6,342 bases of DNA, taken from Lachnospiraceae bacterium. Lineage in GTDB: Bacteria; Bacillota; Clostridia; Lachnospirales; Lachnospiraceae. Positions 5,819 to 6,342 of the stretch are shown in pieces. Where the stretch lies: assembly GCA_009774625.1 (NCBI GenBank), contig VSOB01000131.1, positions 1 through 6,342 of the forward strand, written 5' to 3'. The position numbers and the translations under genes are program-made. The notes under the pieces were generated by a model that had not been told where the DNA came from, ran no database searches, and saw nothing but the letters and a program-made list of their open reading frames with translations. Within the stretch, counting starts at the first letter, position 1; each line of letters starts with the position of its first letter.

Positions 5819-6160
5819 TCAATCCTTATCGCCTCCCTCCGGGCCGGACGTGGCGAAATAGGCTTCAAATTCCTGCCGCTGGGCGGGGGTCAGGGAGGTG
5901 AAGTGTTCCCCCTCAAAGCCGCACAGCAGGAAGGTCCCGGCGATGAAGTCCCCGCTGTCCATGGGATTCTCCCGGTTGGGCATGAGCTTCATGTGCTTGC
6001 CCTCGCTGTTGCAAATCAGCATGACCCGCTGGGGCAGGTAGCACCCGGCCTCGATAGGCCCGCCCACAATCTGCTGAAAGGCTTCCAGCGTGTCCTCCAC
6101 CTGGGTGGGGCGGGGAGCCTCGCCGGGTTCTACCACCAGAATGTCGATTTTGTTTGCCAT
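5819..6160 (-). CDS. DUF3846-like small protein of mobile elements
   Basis: This 113-residue cytoplasmic protein has no signal peptide or membrane segment. Its pattern matches what I recall of the DUF3846 family: an N-terminal VEPGEAPRP, then ALxxxVGGxIE-like (AFQQIVGGPIEAG), a VMLICNSEGK strand, PNRENP, and DFIAGTFLLCG near the end, followed by FTSLTPAQ. The family's function is unknown; it is common on Clostridia conjugative elements and related plasmids and phages. ATG has an ideal AAGGAGG 8 nt upstream (6169-6175). It starts 27 nt after the stop of the replication-initiator-like gene, so the two are likely cotranscribed. A 95-nt gap follows before the membrane-anchored gene, with no clear promoter or terminator. 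Confidence 0.8.
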   Translation of the reverse strand: MANKIDILVVEPGEAPRPTQVEDTLEAFQQIVGGPIEAGCYLPQRVMLICNSEGKHMKLMPNRENPMDSGDFIAGTFLLCGFEGEHFTSLTPAQRQEFEAYFATSGPEGGDKD

Positions 6161-6187
6161 ACAGAAATCCTCCTTCGTCTGTCCGGT

Positions 6188-6342
6188 TTATATTCCAGCC
6201 GCTTCCTGGGCCAGATCGTGGCTGACCAGGGATGCGTAATACTGGCTGATGGTCGTGGGCGCGTTGTAGAGCGCCGCCAGGGTGTACGCCTTGATGTTCT
6301 TCACCAGCGTGGTGTTCTGGCTCAGACTGTCCAGAACGTAGG
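6188..6342 (-). CDS. C-terminal end of a probable replication initiator (RepA_N/DUF6017-like), 5' end outside window
   Basis: Only the last 50 codons are present, ending in TAA. The sequence contains VLDSLSQNTTLVKNIKAY followed by LAALYNAPTTISQYYASLV and a short SHDLAQEAAGI tail. The pattern NTTxVxNIKAYxLAxLYNAPTTxxxYY is what I remember from the C-termini (DUF6017) of RepA_N-type replication initiators on integrative elements of Clostridia. From memory alone the match is good but cannot be confirmed here. If right, the window starts just downstream of the element's replication functions. The DUF3846-like gene follows after 27 nt. Confidence 0.65.
   Translation of the reverse strand, partial: YVLDSLSQNTTLVKNIKAYTLAALYNAPTTISQYYASLVSHDLAQEAAGI

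Noticed and set aside
5787..5820. GC-rich inverted repeat just after the DUF3846-like stop codon as a terminator
   Set aside because: The stem (GACCCGCA against TGC-GGT-GGGTC) needs a 3-nt bulge and a 15-nt loop, and no T-tract follows, so it is not supportable as a terminator.

Overview
The window is a stretch of accessory DNA, most likely part of an integrative/conjugative element from a high-GC, gut-type Clostridia (Oscillospiraceae/Lachnospiraceae-like). I infer this from four things: AAAGGAG/GGAGG ribosome binding sites, Firmicutes surface-protein architecture (thioester plus CnaB adhesin, sortase), a DUF3846-type small protein, and the tail of a gene resembling the RepA_N/DUF6017 replication initiators of such elements. 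No integrase, relaxase or conjugation gene lies inside the window, so the mobile-element call rests on family associations.

All genes are on the minus strand and read from right to left. In transcription order they are: (1) the last 50 codons of a probable replication initiator (6188-6342); (2) a DUF3846-like protein of 113 aa (5819-6160); (3) a secreted, C-terminally membrane-anchored protein of unknown function, 319 aa (4764-5723); (4) a sortase, translated most plausibly from a TTG that overlaps the previous stop codon (3946-4767); (5) a three-domain CAP/SCP protein with its own near-consensus promoter (2888-3841); (6) a large surface adhesin with an N-terminal thioester (TQXA-type) domain and at least eight CnaB isopeptide domains, running off the left edge (1-2802).

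Genes 3 to 6 all carry signal peptides, so the region is a cell-surface module placed directly downstream of replication functions. The sortase is the obvious candidate to anchor or polymerise the adhesin, whose C-terminal sorting signal would lie beyond base 1. The CAP gene promoter is embedded in two nearly concentric inverted repeats. A Rho-independent terminator separates CAP from the adhesin, yet no separate adhesin promoter is visible, so adhesin level may depend on read-through.

The plus strand is open for long distances (for example 37-2862), but these frames are codon-aligned antisense shadows of the minus-strand genes and are not annotated.
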